From positions 3,189,001 through 3,253,000 of the forward strand of contig NZ_LR134388.1 in assembly GCF_900637685.1 (NCBI RefSeq): DNA of 64,000 nt. Direction: 5' to 3'. This DNA comes from Legionella sainthelensi. GTDB taxonomy: Bacteria > Pseudomonadota > Gammaproteobacteria > Legionellales > Legionellaceae. The position numbers and the translations under genes are program-made. Of this stretch, positions 54,600-63,867 are shown in pieces (the stretch's first letter is position 1; each line of letters begins with the position of its first letter). The notes below the pieces were generated by a model, which was not told where the DNA came from, ran no database searches, and worked only from the letters and a program-made list of their open reading frames with translations.

Positions 54600-55004
54600 C
54601 TAGCCACTAGTATAAACGGTACCAGTAGGACCAGCTGTTTTACCACCGCTTGAGCCGAACATTGTTGATCCAGTAACGCCTAGTATTGAAGGCAGGAACA
54701 ATAACGCAGCTGCGATAAAAACTAAAGCAATCGGTGTTCCTATTGGAATTTGGGTTGGGTTATCTTTGTGCTGCTTAAATTTCATAATCGCACCAATGGA
54801 AAACCCTAGACCAGCTAGATAAGAACCAGCAGTGATTAATTTGGTTAAGTTTGTAAATGATGAGGTAATTTGTGATGCCATAGCACCTACACTCATACCA
54901 CCTGCTGCCGCATCTTGGCTGACTAAAGCCAAAATGCCCAAACAAACCATACTGGATAACCAATACTTATAACTTGATTTACTCATGACTTTACTTTTCA
55001 CCAT
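54600..55004 (-). CDS. icmD: Dot/Icm membrane protein IcmD/DotP
   Basis: 134 residues from ATG 55004 (MVKSKVMSKSSYKYW; GGGGAGAAA upstream); the frame is open to 55046. Three hydrophobic segments: a signal-like WLSSMVCLGILALVSQDAAAGG, LTKLITAGSYLAGLGFSIGAIMKF and TPIALVFIAAALLFLPSILGVTG. It resembles the neighbouring IcmC in the LITAGxYLxG-FLPS pattern, as the two are paralogous. Inner-membrane component of the secretion system. Confidence 0.9.
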   Translation of the reverse strand: MVKSKVMSKSSYKYWLSSMVCLGILALVSQDAAAGGMSVGAMASQITSSFTNLTKLITAGSYLAGLGFSIGAIMKFKQHKDNPTQIPIGTPIALVFIAAALLFLPSILGVTGSTMFGSSGGKTAGPTGTVYTSG

Positions 55005-55046
55005 ATTTCTCCCCAATTTTAAAATTAAACAAAACAATTTGTACAA

Positions 55047-55625
55047 TTAAGAACCATACAATGTATTATTAATCATTTGAATAGTACCTACTATATTAAT
55101 TGCTAATATTCCTCCAAAAACATGGACCAAACCCTTTCCAGTCCCTCCTGGTGGTTGTCCCTGTGAAGCAGAACGTGCAATCAACACCCACCCCCTTACA
55201 AAGGCAACTAAGCCAATGACTTGAATAATAATAGTCAGCGATCTTCCAACCGGACTTGAAGTACCAAAAAGCGTATCCAGCGTTGGGTTACTGCCACCTG
55301 TTGGTGCATACTGAAGAACATTTGTATAACCGAACGTGGTTTGCATCATTGTTTCAAATGCAGATGGAAAATAAATAAATAGCGCACCAACAAACAAATA
55401 AATTATAGGCTCTTTGATACTCGAATTACTCGACATCATTGTTCGTGCTTCACCATATACCTTTAAACTATAAATCGCCTTAAATAAAAAAGCACAACCA
55501 ATAAGATAAGCACCTCCTGTAATTAAACGCTCTACAGGTATTAAATTATTTGCAACATTCACCAGAATGTTTATTTCACTTGATAACCAACACGCTGCTG
55601 TTCCGCCTGTACATGTATCAGCCAT
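55047..55625 (-). CDS. icmC: Dot/Icm membrane protein IcmC/DotE
   Basis: 192 residues from ATG 55625 (MADTCTGGTAACWLSS). Four hydrophobic segments: LITGGAYLIGCAFLFKAIYSL, IIYLFVGALFIYFPSAF, LTIIIQVIGLVAFVRGWVLIA and VHVFGGILAINIVGTIQMI. Family and order are as in L. pneumophila. The ATG lies 8 nt after the icmG stop. It is an inner-membrane component, paralogous to IcmD and IcmV in part. Confidence 0.92.
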   Translation of the reverse strand: MADTCTGGTAACWLSSEINILVNVANNLIPVERLITGGAYLIGCAFLFKAIYSLKVYGEARTMMSSNSSIKEPIIYLFVGALFIYFPSAFETMMQTTFGYTNVLQYAPTGGSNPTLDTLFGTSSPVGRSLTIIIQVIGLVAFVRGWVLIARSASQGQPPGGTGKGLVHVFGGILAINIVGTIQMINNTLYGS

Positions 55626-55633
55626 ACTAAACC

Positions 55634-56470
55634 TCAACTATCGTCTTGACTAAACTTAATTACTCGACCTGAGCTTGTTAACACGCGACCCTGTAAAGAG
55701 TCGATTAGTTTAACTACCCCATATCCTTCGATTTTTGATCCTTCTCTTACTGTAAGTGTAGAACCATTTGTGCCAATTAGCCAAGCTCGACCAGGAATTA
55801 CTGCATTAATATAGTAAATAATTTGTGGTGCTGCTGGTTGAACATGAATTATCCTTTTGATTAATTTAGGTTTCGTACGTTCCATCAACACATTAATTTC
55901 TTCAGATTGTTTTGCCACTTGATTGCTTAAATCACTAATTACCTGATTAAGTTTAGAGATTTGTGCACTTAGAGCATTGACATTATTGTTCACATTGCCC
56001 ACTTGCTGATTTACTGAACTAACTTCTGTTTGAACTGTTTGCTGTGTCGCTTCAATTGAGGCTACTTTTTGTTTTAACTCTTTGCTCTCTTGAACAACGG
56101 GTTGTGGTATTGGTTGCACTTGAGGCTGTTCTATTGGCTGTTGCGGAATCTCCGTTTCAGGAATCTGCTGGGGCTGCTGAGGAGTGGGTGTGATTTCAGC
56201 TACAGGAGCAGGAGTTATACTTTCCTCTGTAGGGACTTTAGACGATTTTCCAAAGAAGATCCCTCCAACGAATTTATACATTAACATAATGAATACAACA
56301 ACACCTACCGCAATTAGGGCATTACGCTTAATGTTTTTTCTTGGTTCAGCTCCGCCTTGCCCCATAGAAGCGCTGCTTTTGGGACTGTATTCAGGATTCT
56401 CAATAGAATCATTTTCTAGAGAATCCAGTTCAGCGAATTTATATTCATCATTTTGATCATTATCTGCCAT
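55634..56470 (-). CDS. icmG: Dot/Icm inner-membrane protein IcmG/DotF
   Basis: 278 residues. A charged cytoplasmic N-terminus of about 50 residues, one membrane helix (NALIAVGVVVFIMLMYKFVGGIFFG), a Pro/Gln-rich stretch (PTPQQPQQIPETEIPQQPIEQ), a coiled coil (KVASIEATQQTVQTEVSSVNQQVGNVNNNVNALSAQI) and a C-terminal periplasmic domain (IIYYINAVIPGRAWLIGTNGSTLTVREGSKI). DotF is a bitopic accessory core-complex protein. It lies 12 nt after icmE. Confidence 0.93.
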   Translation of the reverse strand: MADNDQNDEYKFAELDSLENDSIENPEYSPKSSASMGQGGAEPRKNIKRNALIAVGVVVFIMLMYKFVGGIFFGKSSKVPTEESITPAPVAEITPTPQQPQQIPETEIPQQPIEQPQVQPIPQPVVQESKELKQKVASIEATQQTVQTEVSSVNQQVGNVNNNVNALSAQISKLNQVISDLSNQVAKQSEEINVLMERTKPKLIKRIIHVQPAAPQIIYYINAVIPGRAWLIGTNGSTLTVREGSKIEGYGVVKLIDSLQGRVLTSSGRVIKFSQDDS

Positions 56471-56482
56471 TTTTACCCGCCA

Positions 56483-59400
56483 TTAAATAGTTTTTACGTC
56501 CTGAGTAAATAAAACCCCTACGGGAGTTCCTGAATAAACCTCGACGGTAGGAGGTGTATTAAATAATACCTGGGCTTGTTGTCCCCATGTCTTACCAACA
56601 TCCGCCAGCGCAATTACCGCATTTTCCAAGGTAGAGCGACCAACACCATTTGCAATGGTCACATTATTCCCGGTACCTGTACCACCAATAGTTACCGTTG
56701 TATTCGCGGACTGGAATGCATTTCCAAATCCCTCTAAGAATGACGACGCAAATAAAGAACCATAACGCATCAGATAATGATTATTGGTTTTACTTGAAAG
56801 AGCGGTTCTTGCCGTATTTGGATCAATTGCATAGGCAGAAATTGAAATTGTTTTTGGTGCACCTGGAATTGACATTGTATTAAATGTAATAACCATTTTG
56901 TTCGCGTTTGAAGGCAAATTAAAGCTACCAATTAACTTAGTACCTTTAAGTCTTCCCGAAATGATAGTAGCAAGAATAGGTCCTGGCTCATCACTATTGA
57001 CTGAAGTATCAATCACTGCAAAGAGAACATCACCAGTCTTAATCATATTAACATCATTATTTGATACTATTGTTGTTGTGGTCTGAGTAGTTGTTCCTCC
57101 TGATGCAACAGTACCCGCTGCAGCAACAGCTATAGCTTTTTCTGAATTATTTCCTTCACTATAAGATTGCGTAGCCACACCTTTCCAATCGTTTAACAAT
57201 GCATTTGCTGCATTTAACATATCACTACTCTTTTGGGCGATTTTTTGTTGGTATTTTTGCTCAGCAGCTAACTGATTCTGCTTATTTAGTATTGCTTGCA
57301 ACTGCTGACTACTGTTATTCGCATTACCTTGCGATGTAGTAGCCGTAGCTCCCTGCCCTACTGTTGGTATACCATTAAGATTGAATGCCCCTTGCTGGAG
57401 ATTTGGATTGCCTAAACCAGCCACTTCTGATGACATTGGATTATATCCAGCGCCTTGTATTTGAGAAGCACTTAATCCTGCATTTTTTAAATCGTCCGCA
57501 CTATAACCAGCATCAACCAAATCTTTAGCTCCAAAACCCGCAGCTCTTAGCTGTGTTGCACTAAACCCTGCATCTTTTAACTCCTTAGCACTAAACCCTG
57601 CATCTTTTAATTCAGCAGCGCTAAATCCTGCATCCTTTAGTTCTTTAGCACTATAACCCGCGTCCTTTAGTTCTTTAGCACTATAACCCGCTGCTTTGAG
57701 TTGAGCAGCACTAAAACCTGCATCCTTCAACTCTTTAGCGGTGTAACCTGCATCTTTTAATTCTTTCGCGCTAAAGCCCGCGTTTTTTAAATCTGCGGCA
57801 CTAAAACCCGCGTCTTTTAGTTCTTTCGCGCTAAAGCCTGCATCTTTCAAATCTTTCGCACTAAAGCCTGCGTCTTTTAATTCTTTCGCACTAAAACCTG
57901 CAGCTTTTAGTTCTTTCGCGCTAAAGCCTGCATTTTTTAATTCAGCTGCAGTAAAACCTGCATCTCGGAGCTCTTTAGCTGTATAACCAGCATCCTTTAA
58001 TGCCTTTGCAGAACACCCTAGGGTTTTCTTAATTGCCAATGCACTGACACCAGCCGCTCTTGCTTTTTTCAAAGATTCAACACTGCAGTCTGCAACTCGC
58101 CCCGCTGCAATTGTATCTGCTGGGGTAAGTCCTGCATTTGCCAGGTCCTTATTAGTATATCCACCTGTAAGTAGCTGCGAAGGTGTAAATCCTGCATCAA
58201 GCAAAGATTGGGCACCAAAACCCGCATTTTTTAAATCGGAAGCAGTAAACCCGACATCTTTTAAATCCTTGGCAGTAAATCCTGCATTCTTTAAATCTGA
58301 TGCTGTAAATCCTGCATTTTTTAAATCAGCAGCACTATAACCAGCATTTTTTAATTCTGCAGCACTAAATCCTGCACCTCTTAAATCCTCAGCATTAAAG
58401 CCGGCATTTTTTAAATCTTCTGCACTAAATCCTGCTGCTTTTAACTGTTCGGCACTGCATCCTGCATTTTGTCGAATAAGTGCAGCAGTCACTCCTGCAG
58501 CTCTTTCTCTTTTTAGCGCCTCTACATCACAACCTGCCTTCTTAATTGCGTCTGGGTTAAACCCTGAGGCTAATGGCCCTTGTGCTGCATTAATGTCTGC
58601 TGGCGAGTAACCAGCGCCTGCAAGAGCTTGCGGTGTAAAACCAGCATTTAATAAATCCTTAGCAGTATACCCTCCGGACTTTAACTCTGCGGGAGTAAAG
58701 CCAGCATTTTTCAGATCCTTAACACTAAAACCTGCATCTTTTAAATCTGCGGCAGTAAATCCAGCTGCTTTTAACTGTGCTGCGCTACACCCTGCATATC
58801 GTCTAATGAGTTCAGCACTAATTCCTGCTGCTTTTTCTCTTTTTAAAGCTTCTACATCGCAACCAGCTTTCTTTATATCATCAGGTGTAATTCCGGGAGG
58901 TAATTGTCCTTCTGCGGCATTGATATCACCTTGAGAATAACCTGCACTGGCGAGGTCTTGGGGTGTAAAACCAGAATTTAATAGATCTCTGGCACTATAT
59001 CCTGCTGCCTTTAATTCTGCAGGAGTAAAACCTGCTGCTTTTAGATCTGCAGCACTAAAGCCTGCTGCCTTTAGATCTGCAGCATTAAACCCCGCTGCCT
59101 TCAATTCAGCGGCAGTGAATCCTGCATCTTTTAAATCAGCTGCACTAAATCCTGCTGCTTTTAATTGTGCTGCGCTGCATCCTGCATATTGTCTAATAAG
59201 CGCCGCACTTACTCCTGCCGCTCTTTCCTTTTTTAAAGCCTCAACATCACAGCCTGCTTTTTTGATGTCATCAGGTGTAATTCCAAGTGGCAACAAACCT
59301 GGCGCTGCATTGATATCAGCTGGAGAAAAACCCGCTGCCTGTAATGCCCCAGCAGTAAAGCCTGCATTCTTTAGATCTCTTGCACTAAATCCTGCAGCTC

Positions 59401-60817
59401 TTAAATCAGCGGGACTAAATCCTGCATTTTTTAGAGCCTGTGCACTAAAGCCTGCCTCTTTCAAGTCAGCTGCGCTCAATCCCGCTGCTTTCAAATCCGC
59501 GGCACTAAAGCCGGCATCTTTTAAATTTTTAGGGCTAAAACCGGCATTCTTTAAATCATTGGCAGTAAAGCCAGCTGCCTTCAGGGCAGCAGCACTGCAT
59601 CCTGCATATTGCTTAATAAGTGCAGCACTAACCCCTGCTGCCCTTTCCTTTTTCAATGAATCAACATCACATCCAGCTTTTTTAACATCATCGGGTGTAA
59701 TTCCAGGAGGCAACTCAGTTTCAGCTGCTTTAATATCTGCTGGAGAATAACCTAAATTAGCAAGATCCTCTGGTGTAAATCCGGCATTTAATAAGTCTCT
59801 AGCAGAGTATCCTGCTGCCTTTAAGTCTTCAGGTGAATAACCCGCTCTTTTTAAATCTGCTGCACTAAATCCCGCATTACGTAATTCTTTAGCGGTAAAA
59901 CCTGCTGCTTTGAGTTGTGCTGCACTGCAGCCACTAATACGTCGAATAGCAGAGGCAGTAACACCTGACTTGCGCAATTTAGTTAAAGCATCAGCACTAC
60001 ATCCTGCTTTTAAAACATCATCGGCATTCACCCCATTAGGCAAACCACTGGCTTTAGCGATTTCCTCTGGAGAGTATCCTGCACCTTTTAGTTCATCATC
60101 AGAAAAACCAGCGTCCTTAAGTTCTTGAGCTGTAAATCCTGCGTTGCGCAATTCGCAAGCATTAAAACCACAATCCTTTAATCGCGCCGCACTATAACCT
60201 GCATCTTTAAGTTGTCTTGCATTGTATCCGGCGGCTTTCAATTCTTTACAGGGACACACTTGACCCAAGTCTTTTAAACCATAACCATTATCTTTCAGCT
60301 GTGCGCAACTGCATGCACCCTTTAAATCGCTTAATTGAGCTCCTTGACTTACCACCTGGGACACAGCAGCTTTAGAGCATCCTCCGTTTTGTAATGCCTG
60401 CAACCAAAGACTTTTTTGTGCCCCTTCTTCATTTTCTCTAGCTAAGGTAACAAAACCAACACCAGTTTGCCCGCCTTGTGAACCAATTACACCAACACCT
60501 TCGCCTAGTGCTTGAGTTCTGATAATTGTTGGAATAGCACTCCCACCAGTTTTTTCTGCTTTTTCTGCCTGGTTGACATTCTGCTCTTCCTGCAATCTCG
60601 CATATTGTGCTGTAGGATTAAGGACACCGGGAATTGATTGAATAGCTCCTGGAGCATGGCTAAGAGTAGCTGTAGCTGATGGTCCAGAACCAGCTCCTCT
60701 CAATTTTATATACCCTATCACTACCGCTAATATTAATAAGGATAATGTAAAAATAATAATAACCCGAGTACGCGTATTCGAAAAAAGCGACTTTAAATTT
60801 TCTTTTTTTCCAGCCAT
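56483..60817 (-). CDS. icmE: Dot/Icm core channel protein IcmE/DotG with greatly expanded repeat domain
   Basis: VirB10-like channel protein spanning both membranes. Here it is 1444 residues; about 1050 is usual in L. pneumophila. One membrane helix near residues 19-39 (VIIIFTLSLLILAVVIGYIK), then from about 150 to 1125 tandem ten-residue repeats of the form A-G-[FY]-[ST]-x-x-[DEQ]-L-K-x. These form six higher-order units, each opened by a Cys-containing header (for example AGCDVEALKKERAAGVSAAL then AGCSAAQLKAAGF), and end in a near-homogeneous array of AKELKDAGFS-type repeats. The C-terminal VirB10-like domain (about 1230-1444) contains IKTGDVLFAVIDTSVNSDEPGPILATI and is conserved. The ATG directly abuts the icmK stop. 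Confidence 0.95.
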   Translation of the reverse strand: MAGKKENLKSLFSNTRTRVIIIFTLSLLILAVVIGYIKLRGAGSGPSATATLSHAPGAIQSIPGVLNPTAQYARLQEEQNVNQAEKAEKTGGSAIPTIIRTQALGEGVGVIGSQGGQTGVGFVTLARENEEGAQKSLWLQALQNGGCSKAAVSQVVSQGAQLSDLKGACSCAQLKDNGYGLKDLGQVCPCKELKAAGYNARQLKDAGYSAARLKDCGFNACELRNAGFTAQELKDAGFSDDELKGAGYSPEEIAKASGLPNGVNADDVLKAGCSADALTKLRKSGVTASAIRRISGCSAAQLKAAGFTAKELRNAGFSAADLKRAGYSPEDLKAAGYSARDLLNAGFTPEDLANLGYSPADIKAAETELPPGITPDDVKKAGCDVDSLKKERAAGVSAALIKQYAGCSAAALKAAGFTANDLKNAGFSPKNLKDAGFSAADLKAAGLSAADLKEAGFSAQALKNAGFSPADLRAAGFSARDLKNAGFTAGALQAAGFSPADINAAPGLLPLGITPDDIKKAGCDVEALKKERAAGVSAALIRQYAGCSAAQLKAAGFSAADLKDAGFTAAELKAAGFNAADLKAAGFSAADLKAAGFTPAELKAAGYSARDLLNSGFTPQDLASAGYSQGDINAAEGQLPPGITPDDIKKAGCDVEALKREKAAGISAELIRRYAGCSAAQLKAAGFTAADLKDAGFSVKDLKNAGFTPAELKSGGYTAKDLLNAGFTPQALAGAGYSPADINAAQGPLASGFNPDAIKKAGCDVEALKRERAAGVTAALIRQNAGCSAEQLKAAGFSAEDLKNAGFNAEDLRGAGFSAAELKNAGYSAADLKNAGFTASDLKNAGFTAKDLKDVGFTASDLKNAGFGAQSLLDAGFTPSQLLTGGYTNKDLANAGLTPADTIAAGRVADCSVESLKKARAAGVSALAIKKTLGCSAKALKDAGYTAKELRDAGFTAAELKNAGFSAKELKAAGFSAKELKDAGFSAKDLKDAGFSAKELKDAGFSAADLKNAGFSAKELKDAGYTAKELKDAGFSAAQLKAAGYSAKELKDAGYSAKELKDAGFSAAELKDAGFSAKELKDAGFSATQLRAAGFGAKDLVDAGYSADDLKNAGLSASQIQGAGYNPMSSEVAGLGNPNLQQGAFNLNGIPTVGQGATATTSQGNANNSSQQLQAILNKQNQLAAEQKYQQKIAQKSSDMLNAANALLNDWKGVATQSYSEGNNSEKAIAVAAAGTVASGGTTTQTTTTIVSNNDVNMIKTGDVLFAVIDTSVNSDEPGPILATIISGRLKGTKLIGSFNLPSNANKMVITFNTMSIPGAPKTISISAYAIDPNTARTALSSKTNNHYLMRYGSLFASSFLEGFGNAFQSANTTVTIGGTGTGNNVTIANGVGRSTLENAVIALADVGKTWGQQAQVLFNTPPTVEVYSGTPVGVLFTQDVKTI
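57440..60330 (-). repeat. Tandem 30-bp coding repeats and ~330-475-bp super-repeats in icmE
   Basis: The basic unit is 30 bp (ten codons). Super-unit headers lie near 60050, 59710, 59290, 58900, 58570 and 58100, spaced about 340, 420, 390, 330 and 470 nt. From about 58010 down to 57440 the 30-bp units are nearly identical copies with synonymous variation (GC[TAGC] Ala, AA[AG] Lys), the section most likely to vary in copy number. Antisense reading frames in this region are repeat shadows. Confidence 0.9.
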
Positions 60818-61942
60818 TTATAACCCTTCTACCTTGAGCTGCATGACCTTCCCATGCCAGGAAACTAATAATACCGGAGATTTTTGCATTTCATATGCAT
60901 GCGTCCCATCTGCGCTGGTCATACTTGCTAACCAGCCCGGTGACAATATAGTAAGATTGGTTCTAACATACATTCTGTCGTTGGCTAACCAAGCCCTTGC
61001 ATCCCCTCCTGTAATCACCAAGCGCTTGCTTGCTGGAGGTGGCACACCATCTAATACATGAAGAAGTAATTCACTCGCTGAAGGAGGAATTCCTGTCTCT
61101 AAAGGCATTGTTTTAGCATTGGGTCCATAACCTTGTACACGTAAATCAACCCGATAATCCACTGCTTTTTGTCCAGGTATTAAAGTAAGCATAACAGGGG
61201 TATTTAAACCTCGTAACCGAACGGCTAAGTTACCATAATTGTATGCTTTCGTTGCTTGAATCATGAGCGTATTACTGGTTTTATCCCATACAATATTAAA
61301 AGCGTTAGGATCGCCTAAATCATAGGCTCCAATTGGCCAAGGAGCGCCTGAAGAATCAAGAAATACTAATGATGAAACAAACCCTTGAGCCAAACGAATC
61401 ACAGGTGGAGTTGAACCAGGAGATAAGTTAACAAATTGAGAAGTTGCTGTTGGCTTTGGTGGTGTTCCTACAGGAGAAGCCTTAGCATATTCCATCGTGT
61501 CATTCATTTGCTTTAGTTGCACAACTTGTTCCGTGTTCAGTGGATACAAATTTTTTGTCATGTCTCTAAAGGCTTTATTATTGATTACCTCTTCATCGTT
61601 TTGGCTTACCACGACCGGTTGGTTCGCAGAAGGGGGAGGTGGTGGTTGAGGTCCTTTGCTTGGTTGTGGTTTAGGTGCCTTATAAATATCATTCGCTAAT
61701 GGAATAGGAATATTATTATTTTGATCTTGGGCAGGTGCAGGGTTTGGTACTCCTGCTGAGTTCTGTCCCGCTTGTGCCCCCTGGTTTTGTCCGGCCGGTT
61801 GATTTTGTGACAAGCGTTGTTGTAACAAACGTAACTGCTGCAACGCTTGTTGCGCACTATCATCCTGTGCAAAAGCTGAACCAATCATGGTGTAAGTCCC
61901 GCAGAGAAAACAAAAATTTACAAACCAATTCGACTTGTTCAT
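60818..61942 (-). CDS. icmK: Dot/Icm outer-membrane core protein IcmK/DotH
   Basis: 374 residues. A signal peptide (NWFVNFCFLCGTYTMIGSAFAQ), a Gln/Asn/Pro-rich linker to about residue 115 (QQALQQLRLLQQRLSQNQPAG; KGPQPPPPPSANQP), then the VirB9-like domain (LSPGSTPPVIRLAQGFVSSLVFLD, NTLMIQATKAYNYGNLAVRL) and a C-terminal beta domain. DotH forms the outer-membrane ring with DotC and DotD. The start overlaps the icmL stop as TAATG. Confidence 0.94.
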   Translation of the reverse strand: MNKSNWFVNFCFLCGTYTMIGSAFAQDDSAQQALQQLRLLQQRLSQNQPAGQNQGAQAGQNSAGVPNPAPAQDQNNNIPIPLANDIYKAPKPQPSKGPQPPPPPSANQPVVVSQNDEEVINNKAFRDMTKNLYPLNTEQVVQLKQMNDTMEYAKASPVGTPPKPTATSQFVNLSPGSTPPVIRLAQGFVSSLVFLDSSGAPWPIGAYDLGDPNAFNIVWDKTSNTLMIQATKAYNYGNLAVRLRGLNTPVMLTLIPGQKAVDYRVDLRVQGYGPNAKTMPLETGIPPSASELLLHVLDGVPPPASKRLVITGGDARAWLANDRMYVRTNLTILSPGWLASMTSADGTHAYEMQKSPVLLVSWHGKVMQLKVEGL

Positions 61943-62580
61943 TAAGATACCCCACCAGCGGCAGGCCCGACTACAAATTGCGATATACCAATTCCTCTAG
62001 GCGAGTTTAAAGGAGAAACACGCGTAATTAACATAGTTACCACATTATTTTGTTGTGTGAATTCACTCGCACTTTGATAGGTTACTAATATAGGCATTTG
62101 TACACGCCAAGAATAATTTCCATTTAATACCCCTTTTTGCAAAATAATAGGCGCTCGCGTTGCTACCGCAGACACAATAAGCTTTTTAGCTTTCACTGCA
62201 TCCAAGTTATTTGATTGTTGCAAAGCATTAAGAAATTGATCCCAACCTTCGGGGGTAAAAAAACCGGAAGAAGCTTGCAATTCATCTCTATAATTAACGA
62301 AATTATATGTGAATGCCGCGATTGCAGCCTGATTTGCCCATTGCAAAACTGCGGAGTCTGATTGGTTTGGCTCATTTAAAGGAAAAAGTGGTGTAATTCG
62401 ACCATTAATGCTCGTAGCAAAATATTTAGGAGCTGGCGGATGAGTAATCATATAGACCAGCATAAATGCCAGTATTATATTTACTAGAAGAGCAATTAAC
62501 AACGCAAGGACTACCTTACGCTGACTATCCTTATAAAAGGTGTTTCTTAATGCAACTGTTGTCAAGGCATCTTGGGCCAT
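61942..62580 (-). CDS. icmL: Dot/Icm inner-membrane protein IcmL/DotI
   Basis: 212 residues, the same length I recall for L. pneumophila. One membrane helix (VVLALLIALLVNIILAFMLVYMIT), then the VirB8-like periplasmic domain (TSINGRITPLFPLNEPNQSDSAVLQWANQAAIAAFTYNFVNYRDELQ). DotI pairs with DotJ in the inner-membrane complex. It is among the best conserved Dot proteins and supports the identity of the cluster. Confidence 0.95.
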   Translation of the reverse strand: MAQDALTTVALRNTFYKDSQRKVVLALLIALLVNIILAFMLVYMITHPPAPKYFATSINGRITPLFPLNEPNQSDSAVLQWANQAAIAAFTYNFVNYRDELQASSGFFTPEGWDQFLNALQQSNNLDAVKAKKLIVSAVATRAPIILQKGVLNGNYSWRVQMPILVTYQSASEFTQQNNVVTMLITRVSPLNSPRGIGISQFVVGPAAGGVS

Positions 62581-62598
62581 AATATCCTCATGTATCGC

Positions 62599-62883
62599 TT
62601 ATTCTGGTATTAATTTATCCTCACCATCCGATACAGGATCGGGAGGAAGTAATGCTTGTGCGGAATAATTTGGAGATAGCATTGGATTTAGTTTAATAGG
62701 TGGTGCTACTCCACTCGTTGCATAAAAATCCCGTTCGGGCTCCGTTAAATATATATAAAACAACAATAAACAAAAAACGCAACTCAACATTAAAGAGAAA
62801 ATTAATGCAACTATACCCCGTCTATATACATTAACATCAAATCTTTTACTTTTCTTTATCAAACTCCAGGTTTCACGACTCAT
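62599..62883 (-). CDS. icmM: Dot/Icm inner-membrane protein IcmM/DotJ
   Basis: 94 residues with one membrane helix (GIVALIFSLMLSCVFCLLLFYIYL) followed by FYATSGVAPPIKLNPMLSPN, a truncated counterpart of the IcmL start. DotJ lacks the VirB8-like periplasmic domain and partners DotI. It is positioned between icmN and icmL as in L. pneumophila. Confidence 0.93.
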   Translation of the reverse strand: MSRETWSLIKKSKRFDVNVYRRGIVALIFSLMLSCVFCLLLFYIYLTEPERDFYATSGVAPPIKLNPMLSPNYSAQALLPPDPVSDGEDKLIPE

Positions 62884-62891
62884 CGCATCCC

Positions 62892-63449
62892 CTATGCTAC
62901 AGCACGTCTAAAGGTAATTTCTACTCGAGCATTTACTGAGTTATCACCACCTTGAGTATATGCAATTATAGGTTTATCACTCCCTAACCCTTCTGTAAAT
63001 ATAAATCGGCTATCCACACCTTGTGCCCAAAGATATTCGCTAACTACTCGGGATCGAGCTAAGGTCAATGCGTGCTCTCTTTGTGGTGATATATATTTAC
63101 TGCTGTAACTTGCTATATTAATTGCTATTTTGCGAAATTGCTTCAAGAAAACAGCTATTTCATTTAGCAACGCATATGATTTCCATTTTAAATGGGGGGT
63201 TTCCGGTTCAAATAAATAACTCGCGGGGATACTAATCATATAATCTTGGCCTATAGTGATTACTTTTACCCCTTTTTTGTTTAAGTTCTTTGCGAGCTTC
63301 ATAATAGTGGCATCGCAAGCCCCTAAAACTTTACAAGGGTATTTCGGCTCCTCTTTATCAAGGGCCCAATAATCACGACTACAGGAAGTTACCATTAATA
63401 AGGCAGCCAATCCAACAGCCCGAATTAGATTAATACGCACCACTCTCAC
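62892..63449 (-). CDS. icmN: Dot/Icm lipoprotein IcmN/DotK
   Basis: 185 residues. A lipoprotein signal with lipobox at Cys23 (LLMVTSC), then an OmpA-like peptidoglycan-binding domain (IAINIASYSSKYISPQREHALTLARSRVVSEYLWAQGVDSRFIFTEGLGSDKPI). DotK is a peripheral component of the outer-membrane complex. It is the first gene of the icmN-M-L-K-E-G-C-D string here. The 418-nt upstream gap contains its promoter, which I cannot place with confidence. Confidence 0.93.
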   Translation of the reverse strand: MRVVRINLIRAVGLAALLMVTSCSRDYWALDKEEPKYPCKVLGACDATIMKLAKNLNKKGVKVITIGQDYMISIPASYLFEPETPHLKWKSYALLNEIAVFLKQFRKIAINIASYSSKYISPQREHALTLARSRVVSEYLWAQGVDSRFIFTEGLGSDKPIIAYTQGGDNSVNARVEITFRRAVA

Positions 63450-63808
63450 TCGTTATCCTCATATTTCAAAATAATAACCATAGATTCTGACTGTAGTTCT
63501 ATTGCATTTTTATCTTTTAGAAAAGTCTATAAATCATTACGTTACAATGAATTCAAGAAAATATCTATTTTTTTAAAAATTTATTTATTGCTTTACCATT
63601 TTTTGAAAAAAAACAAAGCACTTGGGTTTGTTTTTTTTCAAAAATCCATTACATCCTCCATTTTACAATTATTTTATTCCTATTCATAAGATCGAAAAAT
63701 GCAAACAAAATAGAACTGTTGGCATTAAAGAAAAGAGTGTTGGGTTAACGACACAATGGATGTCTATGTTTTGAATATCGCAAAGAATTATGTTGCGGTG
63801 ATGTTTAG
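63450..63808 (-). promoter_or_regulatory. AT-rich upstream region of icmN
   Basis: About 360 nt without any gene on either strand, rich in A/T runs (T8 near 63630). On the minus strand TTGTAA-like and TATAGA-like boxes occur near 63510-63545 but with poor spacing. It presumably drives the icmN-D operon. I see no clear CpxR (GTAAA-N5-GTAAA) or PmrA site. Confidence 0.3.
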
Positions 63809-63840
63809 AAAAAAATTTAGCCATGGAAAACATGGCTAAA
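63809..63840 (-). terminator. Rho-independent terminator after icmO
   Basis: TTTAGCCATG (63816-63825), loop GAAAA, CATGGCTAAA (63831-63840): a perfect 10-bp stem, followed on the minus strand by T7 (63809-63815). It lies 28 nt past the icmO stop and separates icmO from icmN transcription. Confidence 0.8.
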
Positions 63841-63867
63841 ATAAAATTCATAACAAAAGATAGAACA

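Noticed and set aside
57440-58010. Regularly spaced short repeats resembling a CRISPR array
   Set aside because: The 30-bp period has no unique spacers, stays in frame throughout and encodes the known DotG repeat.
59115-59750. 211-residue open frame on the plus strand inside icmE
   Set aside because: It is the antisense shadow of the Ala/Gly/Lys repeat codons; composition is a mirror of the repeats and there is no ribosome-binding site.
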